Assembly (NCBI GenBank): GCA_029060585.1
Contig: JAIDTS010000488.1
Span: 1-26,199, forward strand
DNA length: 26,199 nt
From: Muribaculaceae bacterium
Lineage (GTDB): Bacteria; Bacteroidota; Bacteroidia; Bacteroidales; Muribaculaceae
Direction: 5' to 3'
Part shown: positions 6,576 to 15,505 of the stretch, one piece after another
How positions within the stretch are numbered: the first letter of the stretch is position 1
How the letters are laid out: each line of letters starts with the position of its first letter
The notes under the pieces: model-generated
What the model was told of the DNA's origin: nothing
Databases searched by the model: none
Seen by the model: only the letters and a program-made list of their open reading frames with translations
Program-made: the position numbers and the translations under genes

Positions 6576-7484
6576 ATGAAATATTCTTACAAACTATTAC
6601 CAGCGGTATTGTCTGCACTCACCCTCTTCAGTTGCGGTGGAGGCTCCGACTCCCAAGAACCTACTCCGACGACTCCGACGACTCCGACTGATAAGAAACC
6701 TGAGATTCGCATCAATCCATCCATGACCCGAGCCACTGATTATGGTTTCGAGAGCGGAGACTGCGTCGGCCTTTACGTAGTGAATTATTCAGGCTCCACC
6801 CCAGGCTCACTTGCAACAACGGGTAACCACGTAGACAACATGCGTTTCACCTACAACGGCACATGGACCCCGGACAAGGTCATCACATGGGCAGACAACA
6901 ACACCCACACCGATCTTTATCTCTACTATCCCTATTCCAATGTCCCGAACGTAAGCGCATACCCCTTCTCCGTCAGGGCCGACCAGTCGACGGAAGAGGC
7001 CTACAAAGCATCCGACTTCATGTCAGGGAAAACCCTTAACGTCACGCCCTCTGAAGAGACCATCTCAATTCCTGTAAGCCACACAATGAGCCGCATCCAG
7101 ATATTCCTTGAAGCAGGCAACGGATTCACAGCCGAATCTCTTGCAAAAGCCGATGTCTCAGTAAAGATAAACGGAGTGAAATGCAACTCTACCATCAATA
7201 TAGCTACCGGAGAAGTCTCTCCTACAGGAGAGGCAACGACACTTACGCCACTATTTACAGATAACTATTACAAAGCTCTCGTAGTTCCCCAGACCGTTGA
7301 GAACGGAAATCTGATCACCGCGACCGTCGACGGTCGCGAATATAACCTTCAGAAGGGATTCACGTTTGAAAGCGCGAAAAGCCATAAGTTTACCATCACC
7401 CTCAGCAAGACCTCTGCAGGAGTCAATGTCAACATAAATCCCTGGATTGAAGACGACATCGACAACGGAGGCACTGCCGAATAA
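6576..7484 (+). CDS. Fimbrillin-family (Mfa-like) lipoprotein
   Basis: The 302-residue product begins with a lipoprotein signal peptide (LTLFSC, lipid Cys at about residue 20). A Pro/Thr linker follows, then 'INPSMTRATDYGFESGDCVG' and the Tyr-rich strand 'LYLYYPYSN'. The MTRAT-FE-GD-VGLYV block, the YYPY strand, a 'YKASDFMSGK' block and the 'ALVVPQTV' strand are hallmarks of Bacteroidales fimbrillin A-associated anchor/Mfa1-type proteins. These are exported as lipoproteins, and in characterised relatives they are cut at an Arg to polymerise by strand exchange; TRA at about 49-51 could be that site. The start at 6576 is chosen over 6534 because it opens the signal peptide. It is the first gene of the locus. 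Tip, anchor or stalk role cannot be told. Confidence 0.88.
   Translation: MKYSYKLLPAVLSALTLFSCGGGSDSQEPTPTTPTTPTDKKPEIRINPSMTRATDYGFESGDCVGLYVVNYSGSTPGSLATTGNHVDNMRFTYNGTWTPDKVITWADNNTHTDLYLYYPYSNVPNVSAYPFSVRADQSTEEAYKASDFMSGKTLNVTPSEETISIPVSHTMSRIQIFLEAGNGFTAESLAKADVSVKINGVKCNSTINIATGEVSPTGEATTLTPLFTDNYYKALVVPQTVENGNLITATVDGREYNLQKGFTFESAKSHKFTITLSKTSAGVNVNINPWIEDDIDNGGTAE
6663..6689 (+). repeat. Three tandem 9-bp units in the fimbrillin linker
   Basis: ACTCCGACG, ACTCCGACG, ACTCCGACT encode the Thr-Pro-Thr linker just after the lipid Cys. Gain or loss of units would stay in frame and change only linker length. Confidence 0.7.
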
Positions 7485-7505
7485 CAAACTCGCAACAAAC
7501 GACAC

Positions 7506-10500
7506 ATGATGAAACAACAGACATTCACCGCCGGTATCTTCGGGATGCTCCTCCTTGCAGGGTGCTCCGAAGACATACTTAAATCTCCAGGACAAGAAAT
7601 ACAAGATAACGGAACCATAAATCTTGCTGGAGAGATAAACCAGATAGCCACCACACGTGTAAACGACGAGGGATTCGCCGACGGCGACGTGATGGGCGTA
7701 TACATTGTAGACTACAACGGCAATAATCCCGGCACACTTCTCACCAAAGGCAACAGAGGCGACAACGTGCGCCATACATTCAACGAAGCCGCCTACCGCT
7801 GGGACTCAGCCTACGATCTATTCTGGAAAGACAAGCATACCCGCATAGACGTCTACGGATATTATCCGTTCGGGGCTCCGGAAAACGTCAACGCCTATGA
7901 GTTCACGGTCCAGACTGACCAGAACGGATCTTATACCGACAGCTCTATGGGAGGATATGAAGCATCTGACTTCCTCTGGGGGAAGGTGGAAGGTGTCGAA
8001 CCTACCACCAACGTCATCCGGTTGCCGCTAAACCATCGGATGGGCAATGCACGGGTCACCCTTACCGAAGGATCTGGTTTCGCTGAAGGCGAATGGACCG
8101 ATCTTGAGAAGCAGGTGCTTGTAGCCAACACAATCCAAAACGCGACCATCGACCTGGCTACCGGCACTGTGACAGCAACGGGCAACGTCGGCGCCCAGTC
8201 AATCATTCCTGCCAACAGGGGCGATGAATGGCGCGCTATCGTGGTGCCACAGACTGTTGCGGCAGGCACCACTATGTTCAGTCTCACCATAGGGGGTATG
8301 CCATATAAGTTCAGCCGTAGCGACGACTTCACATATCTCCCGGGCAAGATGAGCAACTTCACCATCAGGGTAGACAAGAAGGAAGCTACCGGCGACTATG
8401 CCCTGACTCTCGTCAGCGAAAGTATCACCGCATGGGAGACCGACATGGTGAGCCATGACGCATCCTCTAAGGAATACGTGATCGTAGAGTCGACGCCGGG
8501 CGCACTTAAGCAGGCGATCACTGACGCGAATAAAGACTATAAGACACTGAAAAACCTAAAGATCACCGGCGAGGTCGACTCCCGCGACTTCTACTTCATG
8601 CGCGACGAGATGGACGCCCTCCAGGCCCTGAACCTGAAGGAAGTGAAGATCAAGGCTTACGGCAATGAGCCGATATACAATCTGGCCTGTAGAGAAGACC
8701 AGATTCCCCCAAGCGCATTCTATTATAATTCTACCGTCGCCGGGAAACAGAGCCTTACGAGACTGATACTTCCTGACAAACTGAAATCCATTGGCGCAAG
8801 GGCATTCTATGGATGCAGAAACCTGACCGGATCGTTGATAATACCCGAAGGCGTCATCGACATCCAACAGGGAGCTTTCTACCAATGCAGATCACTGACC
8901 GGTTCTCTTTCCTTGCCGTCCACACTCATATATATCGGAAACTCCCAGTCTGACGACACCGGAGAAATCGATCTGGACAAAGACGAGGGTATCGACTATT
9001 ATAATGGGGTTTTCTCCGACTGCGGATTCACATGCGAGCTTGTCATTCCCGACAACGTAGAACTGATACGCGGATCGGCATTCGGCGGATGCAAGGGACT
9101 TTACGGCAACCTGCGTCTTCCAGAGAAACTTAAAAGAATAGGTTGGAGAGCCTTCTTCGGGTGCCTGAATCTAAACGGTTCGCTCGAAATTCCGCAGGGC
9201 GTGACCGACATTCCGGAAGAAGTCTTTGCAGGTTGTGGATTTGACGGCAATCTTATCCTCCACGATGGAATCGCCTCAATCGGCATGGGTGCTTTCAGCG
9301 GCTGCCATTTCAAAGGAGAACTCGCACTTCCCAAAAACCTTACGGTGGTCAATGAAAACGTATTCTATGGCTGCGATTTCTCCGGCGAGCTCGTTCTTCC
9401 CAAGGGTCTCGTGACAATCGGCGACAAGGCATTCGCCTACAACTGGAGACTGACAGGAACCCTTGAATTTGCCGAAGGCCTCATAACCATCGGTGCCGGT
9501 GCATTCGCACATTGCCGCAGCCTTGAAGGTCTGATTTTCCCGGAAAGCCTTGAGAATATCCGCTACGAGGCAAGCTATTTTGAGGATGGAGGTGCGTTTC
9601 AGGGATGCTACGGAATCGGAAAGATCGTAAGCAGGAGCGGGTTGCCCCCGTATGTGCAGCAGGGAGCTTTCGACGGAGTCGCCAAAGACAACTTCACCGT
9701 CGAAGTGCCGGAATCTTCCGTGTCTCAGTATCAGACCGCCGTCGGATGGTGCGACTTCAAGCGAATATCAGCCCACCATGAGCTTGTCTGCCGCCCGTCC
9801 GTGGCGTGCGCGCTGGGCTCCGAGCATAAGCAGACTCTCGTAATAGACTCTGAGGGAGACTGGGTGCTCGAGTCAAAGCCGGACTGGTGTGAACTCTCCC
9901 GGAACTCGGGCAATAAGAAAAGTGAGGTCACCCTTACCATCAAGTCCACGGCTGCCGGAGACATCCGCGAGGGCGATGTGGTCTTCCGCCTTAAGGACAA
10001 GGACTACACCCATACCTGCCACGTGACCCAGTACGGATATGAATACGGGGAAGACCAGTATCTGACGCTGCAGAAAGCCACCAAGGGCAACAACGGAGGC
10101 ATCAACATCGTCATCCTCGGCGACGGATACGACGCCAAGGATATAGCTGGCGGCGAATACCTCAAAGATATGAAGGAAGAGGTAGAAAACTTCTTCGGAA
10201 TCGAGCCATATACCACCTACCGCGATTACTTCAACGTATACACGGCATTCCCGTTATCCACCGAGACAGGCGTCGGCACCGTCAATTCTATCCGATACAA
10301 CCGCTTCAACACGACCTATACCCGCGGTGTCGGACTAAGGTGCGACTATGACGAACTTACCGACTATGTACTGAAAGCCCCGACAGTAAATGAAGGCAAT
10401 ATTGATCAGACACTTGTCATCGTGGTGCCCAACAGCACCGACTACGGCGGCATCTGCCAGATGTGGGATTCAGGCTACGCCATTGCATTCTGCCCGAAGA

Positions 10501-11042
10501 GCGACTACGGCTATCCTCTCGACACCCGTGGCGTGATCCAGCACGAGGCCGGAGGACACGGATTCGGTAAACTCGCCGACGAATACATCTACCACAACGC
10601 ATTCATTGACGCATGCGACTGCACATGCTGCGAACACGAATTAGCCATCAGATGGGGCAAATCATTGGGCTGGTATGACAATATCGAGCTTACAGGAAAG
10701 ATGCACGAGGTAGGCTGGAGCCATCTCATCTTCGATTCCCGCTACAGCGACATCGTAGATATCTTCGAAGGGGGATATATGCACGCCCGAGGTGTGTTCC
10801 GTTCGGAGCAGAACAGCTGCATGAACAACAACATACCATACTTCAGCACCATCAGCCGCCAGAGCATCGTAAAACGAATCAAGACCTATGCCGGCGAGCC
10901 ATTCGACTTCGAGGAATTCGCGGCTCTCGACAAGCGCACATCGATTGCCGAGACAAGAAGCCTCGACTCCGCCACAGCGAGAGGCATGAACCAATCCATG
11001 CCCCCCGTTATCCACAAGGGCTCCCCCATCCGTAAAAAATAA
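7506..11042 (+). CDS. Surface lipoprotein: fimbrillin-like, BspA LRR, BACON and M64 metallopeptidase domains
   Basis: The 1178-residue product starts with a lipoprotein signal (MLLLAGC). Residues about 25-300 are a fimbrillin-like domain (ATTRVNDEGFADGDVMGVYI, 'YGYYPF', 'YEASDFLWG', 'AIVVPQTV'). Residues about 415-735 are BspA-type LRR_5 repeats ('GARAFYGCRNLTGSL', 'GDKAFAYNWRLTGTL'). Residues about 760-845 look like a BACON domain ('EGDWVLESKPDWCELS'). Residues about 852-1140 match peptidase family M64 with 'HEAGGHGFGKLADEY': zinc ligands His1013 and His1018, catalytic Glu1014. All M64 motif residues are present, so it should be active outside the cell. M64 includes a clostridial IgA-cleaving enzyme; the substrate here is unknown. 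The fimbrillin part is a paralogue of the genes on either side, suggesting fusion after duplication. A second ATG lies one codon downstream. No frameshift is seen. Confidence 0.88.
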   Translation: MMKQQTFTAGIFGMLLLAGCSEDILKSPGQEIQDNGTINLAGEINQIATTRVNDEGFADGDVMGVYIVDYNGNNPGTLLTKGNRGDNVRHTFNEAAYRWDSAYDLFWKDKHTRIDVYGYYPFGAPENVNAYEFTVQTDQNGSYTDSSMGGYEASDFLWGKVEGVEPTTNVIRLPLNHRMGNARVTLTEGSGFAEGEWTDLEKQVLVANTIQNATIDLATGTVTATGNVGAQSIIPANRGDEWRAIVVPQTVAAGTTMFSLTIGGMPYKFSRSDDFTYLPGKMSNFTIRVDKKEATGDYALTLVSESITAWETDMVSHDASSKEYVIVESTPGALKQAITDANKDYKTLKNLKITGEVDSRDFYFMRDEMDALQALNLKEVKIKAYGNEPIYNLACREDQIPPSAFYYNSTVAGKQSLTRLILPDKLKSIGARAFYGCRNLTGSLIIPEGVIDIQQGAFYQCRSLTGSLSLPSTLIYIGNSQSDDTGEIDLDKDEGIDYYNGVFSDCGFTCELVIPDNVELIRGSAFGGCKGLYGNLRLPEKLKRIGWRAFFGCLNLNGSLEIPQGVTDIPEEVFAGCGFDGNLILHDGIASIGMGAFSGCHFKGELALPKNLTVVNENVFYGCDFSGELVLPKGLVTIGDKAFAYNWRLTGTLEFAEGLITIGAGAFAHCRSLEGLIFPESLENIRYEASYFEDGGAFQGCYGIGKIVSRSGLPPYVQQGAFDGVAKDNFTVEVPESSVSQYQTAVGWCDFKRISAHHELVCRPSVACALGSEHKQTLVIDSEGDWVLESKPDWCELSRNSGNKKSEVTLTIKSTAAGDIREGDVVFRLKDKDYTHTCHVTQYGYEYGEDQYLTLQKATKGNNGGINIVILGDGYDAKDIAGGEYLKDMKEEVENFFGIEPYTTYRDYFNVYTAFPLSTETGVGTVNSIRYNRFNTTYTRGVGLRCDYDELTDYVLKAPTVNEGNIDQTLVIVVPNSTDYGGICQMWDSGYAIAFCPKSDYGYPLDTRGVIQHEAGGHGFGKLADEYIYHNAFIDACDCTCCEHELAIRWGKSLGWYDNIELTGKMHEVGWSHLIFDSRYSDIVDIFEGGYMHARGVFRSEQNSCMNNNIPYFSTISRQSIVKRIKTYAGEPFDFEEFAALDKRTSIAETRSLDSATARGMNQSMPPVIHKGSPIRKK

Positions 11043-11068
11043 TCAAACCTAACAACCCAACAACCCAT

Positions 11069-11956
11069 ATGCACAATATAAAATCATTCGCAATCGTTCT
11101 ATCTTTAGCCGCAGTGCTGGCTGCCTGCACTGAAGACAGGAACGAACCGACAGCAATCGGCAATAACGGGAAAACGGAAATGATGTTCACTCTCAGCCAT
11201 CCGTCGCAGACACGCGCCACCGACACATCCTTCGAGCAGGGTGATGCCGTAGGTCTGTATGTAGCTGAAGCCTCGGCTCCTCTCGAGATCGCAGGCAATG
11301 TCGTCAACAACGAACGCCTCGTATTCTCCGGAACCAAATGGGTCGCAGACCATAAGCTATACTGGGACAACGGAAGCTACAACGTCTACGCATATTATCC
11401 GCAGATGTCCCATGTCTCGTCCGTCACGGACCTTCCATTTCAGGTAAGTACCGACCAGACTGTCGAAGGAAGTCAAGAAACGGATGGCTATGAGGCTTCC
11501 GACCTCCTTTACTCCTCAGCACTCGGAGTCGCAGCTTCCGCCGACCCGGTCAACCTCATGTTTCGTCATATCATGAGCAAGCTGAGCATACGGCTCATAA
11601 AGGGAGAAGACTACGAGGGAGAGATACCGGCCGACGCTATAGTCTACGTGCACAATACTGTCACAGACGCTACCGTCGACCTGACAGCCGGGGTAGCCAC
11701 GCGCGATCCTCGCGGCACACGACGAACAGTGACCGCTCGACGCAACTCACAGGCCAACTATTCCGCCATCATAGTCCCCCAGCGCCTGGACAACAGGGTA
11801 CCACTTATCGAGGTGGTGGCCAACGGCGTGTCGTTTCTTTACGAGAGCAAGTTCGTATTCAAGCCGGGAATGCACCACATAGTAAATCTCGTCATGGACA
11901 AGAATCCTGAGCAGATCAAGATAGAGATAGGCGGCGAGATCACCAACTGGAATTGA
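11069..11956 (+). CDS. Fimbrillin-family lipoprotein
   Basis: The 295-residue product has a lipobox (LAAC, lipid Cys near residue 20) and the same blocks as its two upstream paralogues: 'QTRATDTSFEQGDAVGLYV', 'YNVYAYYPQ', 'YEASDLLYSS', 'HIMSKLSIRL' and 'AIIVPQRL'. It ends soon after the strand 'IKIEIGGEITNWN', a common fimbrillin C-terminus. It lies 26 bases after the M64 fusion and 15 bases before the next gene. The role within a fimbria (anchor, accessory or stalk) is not visible. Confidence 0.85.
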   Translation: MHNIKSFAIVLSLAAVLAACTEDRNEPTAIGNNGKTEMMFTLSHPSQTRATDTSFEQGDAVGLYVAEASAPLEIAGNVVNNERLVFSGTKWVADHKLYWDNGSYNVYAYYPQMSHVSSVTDLPFQVSTDQTVEGSQETDGYEASDLLYSSALGVAASADPVNLMFRHIMSKLSIRLIKGEDYEGEIPADAIVYVHNTVTDATVDLTAGVATRDPRGTRRTVTARRNSQANYSAIIVPQRLDNRVPLIEVVANGVSFLYESKFVFKPGMHHIVNLVMDKNPEQIKIEIGGEITNWN

Positions 11957-11971
11957 AAACCAATAAAATAG

Positions 11972-12814
11972 ATGTCTAAAGAAAGAAGAAGGCTCAACAT
12001 ATCGCTTATCATCCTGAGCATTCTGCTCGCAGTATGGGCTGTCTGGATATGCCGGCAGCCTTCTTCCTCTTATACCCGCGACGTCCATCAAAAGACATCA
12101 ATCACAGACTCCTCAGAGATAAGGAACAACGACATCTTAACTTCACCTGCTACAACCGATAAAAATACAGACAGCATCCACGACACTACTCCATCCCCTG
12201 CTTACAAACCGGAAGCTCCGGCCACCGTACGCACGACACGAATGGGTGACGCGGACGTGCGTTATATGACCGGATCCCATCCTTTCAGCGCTGAAGCGAA
12301 GAAAGTGCTCAGCGGCAACCTTGAGGAATCCGACTCCCTGAGCCGCCACAGGATACTCAGCTACTGCGAGCACCTCCGGACTTCCTATACGACCCGCGAC
12401 ATAGACTTCCTTCGTCAGGTATTCAGTGACAACGCCCTTATAATAGTCGGACACACCGTGCGCACCTCCGATGAGTCGCCACTTAAGGGCTCTCCAAAAG
12501 TAAGCTTCAGTCTACGCTCCAAACGCGAATACCTGTCAAATCTCGCTAAGATCTTCGATTCCGGCAAGGATATCGACCTACGATTCTCCGGATTCCGCAT
12601 CATGCGTCATCCTACAATGGAAGGAATATATGGAGTCACACTCAGGCAGGAATATTCTTGCGGCAGTTACTCAGACGACGGATGGCTTTTCCTTCTGTGG
12701 GATTTCCGCGACCCTTCCATGCCGCTCATCCATGTGCGTACATGGCAGCCTACACGCTCTCTCGCAGGAGGCTCCGACGACCTGATCGATATGGGTGACT
12801 TCAACCTTGAATGA
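11972..12814 (+). CDS. Membrane-anchored NTF2-like protein
   Basis: The 280-residue product has one N-terminal membrane segment (about 9-27) after a basic 'SKERRR' start, so it is probably an inner-membrane protein with a periplasmic body. A low-complexity Ser/Thr/Asp linker (30-90) leads to a conserved domain from about 115: 'DIDFLRQVFSDNALIIVGHT', 'GIYGVTLRQEYSC', 'DDGWLFLLWDF', 'PLIHVRTWQP'. That order fits the NTF2/SnoaL-like fold seen in Bacteroidales hypothetical proteins. No catalytic residues can be claimed. It sits between the fimbrillins and the PEGA-like gene; a role as a periplasmic sensor or scaffold is inference. Confidence 0.65.
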   Translation: MSKERRRLNISLIILSILLAVWAVWICRQPSSSYTRDVHQKTSITDSSEIRNNDILTSPATTDKNTDSIHDTTPSPAYKPEAPATVRTTRMGDADVRYMTGSHPFSAEAKKVLSGNLEESDSLSRHRILSYCEHLRTSYTTRDIDFLRQVFSDNALIIVGHTVRTSDESPLKGSPKVSFSLRSKREYLSNLAKIFDSGKDIDLRFSGFRIMRHPTMEGIYGVTLRQEYSCGSYSDDGWLFLLWDFRDPSMPLIHVRTWQPTRSLAGGSDDLIDMGDFNLE

Positions 12815-12823
12815 CTCTTTGAT

Positions 12824-13849
12824 ATGGCGAAACAACTGTCACTGCTCCTGATTCCGGCGTTGGTAATACTCATCACAGCGCTCTTCCCGGCCGAAGCCTC
12901 GGCAAGGGAATTCGAGGTCATGTCGTTTCGCGATCTGCCTAACGATGTCTCCGCTTTCATCAATCCGGTGCGCGACCTCAACGACGAAGATTGCGCTCTC
13001 CTTAAGATAGTGGCTCCGGCAGACTTCGTCTTCTCCACTCCGCTCGGCATAGTGAAAAGGATAGACAAGACAGGTGAGATATGGCTGTATCTACCACACG
13101 GATCGAGGAAAATAACCATCAAGCACGCCGATTGGGGCGTACTGCGCGACTATGAGTTTCCTGAAAGACTCGAAAGCCACAAGTCGTATGAACTGGCACT
13201 CCAGTATCCTAAGACGTATCAACTCCAGCAGGCTGCAGAAGTTCAACCCGCCATCACGATCAGAGACACTCTCGTAGTGACACGTGTCGACACCCTTGTG
13301 GTGAGGCCCGTAAGGCAGAAGACGCCCCTGGAATTCGACATATCAGCAGGCTTCGGATTTGGAGGCAAGGCTTCGTACACTTTCGGATCGCTGACACTCG
13401 CACTGATGCGCCGTCATGGCGGTTACATACGTATCTCATCAAATAATCTGTCATCTTATCGGACAGAAGCGTCATGCGACAGAAACGGACTCGTAGATGG
13501 AAGCGAACGATTCTATTCTGGCACGACCCGGCGACGGGTAATGATGATCGGAGGCGGAGCGATCCATAGAGTCTCAGCCGGAATCGCCGTATTCGAAGGA
13601 TTAGGCTTCGCTGACAACACCCTTGACTGGCAGCTTGCTCCTTCTGAAGGAGGCGGCTTCGTCAGGAATTCCTATTTCAGCAACAAAGGACTTACCGCAG
13701 AGGCAGGAATACAATACCGTATAGGCCGCCTTGTGGTGTCTGCCTCAGTCTTGACCCTCAAAGGCACCGAATGGTTCGGATCAGTCGGAATAGGACTCCG
13801 GCTGGGCAAAAAGATCAAGTCTCCATCCTCTCTATCCAACCCCCTATGA
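12824..13849 (+). CDS. Exported PEGA-like domain protein with probable beta-barrel C-terminus
   Basis: The 341-residue product has a signal peptide (about 1-26, ending ASA before RE). Residues about 30-130 hold a beta-rich block, 'DLNDEDCALLKIVAPADFVF', then 'GEIWLYLPHGSRKITIKHAD' and 'LRDYEFPERLESHKSYEL'. This matches PEGA-type surface domains common at the N-terminus of Bacteroidales envelope proteins. A spacer with the repeat TLVV-TRVDTLVV (about 146-158) follows. The C-terminal half alternates strands ('FDISAGFGFGGKASYTFG', 'GSVGIGLRLGK') like a small outer-membrane barrel. Its stop overlaps the next start (ATGA at 13846). It may span periplasm to outer membrane; function unknown. Confidence 0.65.
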   Translation: MAKQLSLLLIPALVILITALFPAEASAREFEVMSFRDLPNDVSAFINPVRDLNDEDCALLKIVAPADFVFSTPLGIVKRIDKTGEIWLYLPHGSRKITIKHADWGVLRDYEFPERLESHKSYELALQYPKTYQLQQAAEVQPAITIRDTLVVTRVDTLVVRPVRQKTPLEFDISAGFGFGGKASYTFGSLTLALMRRHGGYIRISSNNLSSYRTEASCDRNGLVDGSERFYSGTTRRRVMMIGGGAIHRVSAGIAVFEGLGFADNTLDWQLAPSEGGGFVRNSYFSNKGLTAEAGIQYRIGRLVVSASVLTLKGTEWFGSVGIGLRLGKKIKSPSSLSNPL

Positions 13850-15498
13850 AACAACAAATATATTCATTCTTCGTGCTTATTGTCGCGATAATCGCGACAA
13901 GCGCCTGCTCCGAACATTCCAGCCCCGACAATCCGGAGCCCACCATACTCATATCGGAGGCTTACGACATAACACGCACCGAAGCCACAATAAAAGCCTC
14001 CATCGAGCGGCATGGAACAGGACTCAGCTACGTGACACTTCACTGCATAATGACAGATGGACATGGAACGGAAGACCATGAAGAGACGACACTTCAGGGA
14101 GATCCATCCCAGTCGACAGCGATATTCCAACTGACGGGCCTGAAACCGGGCAAATCCTATTCATGCCATCTTGAAGCGGGAACCCGGACAGCGAAATTGA
14201 AAACTGGCCCAGTGACTTTCACCACCATACCGAACGACACTCCTTCTGTGTCAGACATAACTCCACTTTCAACAGGGCCGCTCGGCATAATATTAAAGTT
14301 CAGTATCCTTGACACCGGCGGAGAAGATATCATCGAAGCTGGGTGCGAGATAAGGGAAGCCGAAAGCCGGGAAAGCCGGCGTATACTCGCCACCACTACC
14401 GGTCCGTATCCCGATGAGCTGCATATCAACATAACGGACCTCACTCCATCTTCCTCATACAGCATAATCCCCTTTGCGGCCAACTCCATAGGAGAAACCC
14501 GGGGCACTACTTTCGAGTACACCACCACAAAATCCATAATGCTCGAATCACCCGGAATGCTCGACATTCTTTTGGGAAGCGACAAAGCTCACGCACTTGA
14601 GAGCATCACAATCGCTGGCTACATGAACGGAGACGACTTCAGGACACTCAGAGGATTTCTGGGAGGCTCTGAGGAAAGAGGTGATTCACGACCTAAGACA
14701 GCCGATATAGATCTAACCGACGTAACTATCGTCGAGGGAGGAGGATCTTACGACGGGCAGCGCTTTACCGTAGCTGACCGCCTGACAACCGGTATATTAG
14801 CCGACTGCAGCCGGCTGAGCAATGTCATCCTTCCTAATTCCATCATTGAAATCGAGAGTGACGCATTAGCAAGATGCTCTGCACTTGAGACACTTACTAT
14901 ACCGGCTCGAGTGGAGAAACTGACACCTTCAGCGGATTGCAACGCCCTGAAGGCAATAGAAGTCTCCGGAGCAAACATCCACTTCACTTCAGACCAAGGG
15001 GTACTGCTCAACGCAGATGCCACGGGTATCCTATGGTTCCCATCTGGTAAGACTGGCGAATACCTTCTTCCATCCTCCATAACCTCAATAGGAGTGAACG
15101 CATTCGCAGGGACATCGATAACGACACTGATAATAACTTCCAGCGTGACAACAATCAGCCGGGGAGCATTCTCAGGCTCGGCTTTGACAGAGATCAGGCT
15201 ACCCGACAACCTTACAAACGTAGCGGAAGGGCTGTTTCAGAACTGCACACAGCTGACCGATGTATATCTTGGTTCCGGAACAGAATACGTAGGAGACTTC
15301 GCCTTCGACGGCACATCCATACGCGATATATATATAGCAGCTGAGATTCCCCCTTTCACTAAAGAGGATACTTTCCGAAACGGGGACTCGACTATATTCG
15401 GGGAGTGTACGCTACATGTCCCTGCCGGATGCATTAAACAATATACCAATCACAAGCAATGGGGCTCTTTCAGCCTCATTGAGGAATTCCAGCCATAA
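13846..15498 (+). CDS. Fn3-like and BspA LRR surface lipoprotein
   Basis: The 550-residue product begins MKQQIYSFFVLIVAIIATSA and then the lipid Cys (C21). Two fibronectin type III-like sandwiches follow (about 35-125 and 130-225), each with the 'LTGLKPGKSYSCHLEA' or 'ITDLTPSSSYSIIPFAANS' turn. BspA-type LRR_5 repeats run from about 310 to 545 ('GVNAFAGTSITTLII', 'GAFSGSALTEIRLPDNL') and close with the typical 'LHVPAGCIKQYTNHKQW'. Such proteins are surface adhesins or scaffolds. The start is set at 13846 because it gives the signal peptide and overlaps the preceding stop by four bases. Another start 25 codons upstream lies inside the previous gene. Confidence 0.82.
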   Translation: MKQQIYSFFVLIVAIIATSACSEHSSPDNPEPTILISEAYDITRTEATIKASIERHGTGLSYVTLHCIMTDGHGTEDHEETTLQGDPSQSTAIFQLTGLKPGKSYSCHLEAGTRTAKLKTGPVTFTTIPNDTPSVSDITPLSTGPLGIILKFSILDTGGEDIIEAGCEIREAESRESRRILATTTGPYPDELHINITDLTPSSSYSIIPFAANSIGETRGTTFEYTTTKSIMLESPGMLDILLGSDKAHALESITIAGYMNGDDFRTLRGFLGGSEERGDSRPKTADIDLTDVTIVEGGGSYDGQRFTVADRLTTGILADCSRLSNVILPNSIIEIESDALARCSALETLTIPARVEKLTPSADCNALKAIEVSGANIHFTSDQGVLLNADATGILWFPSGKTGEYLLPSSITSIGVNAFAGTSITTLIITSSVTTISRGAFSGSALTEIRLPDNLTNVAEGLFQNCTQLTDVYLGSGTEYVGDFAFDGTSIRDIYIAAEIPPFTKEDTFRNGDSTIFGECTLHVPAGCIKQYTNHKQWGSFSLIEEFQP

Positions 15499-15505
15499 TA
15501 CAGCC

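Noticed and set aside
13771..13845. Upstream in-frame start of the Fn3-LRR lipoprotein
   Set aside because: It would bury the lipoprotein signal peptide and overlap the preceding gene by about 80 bases.
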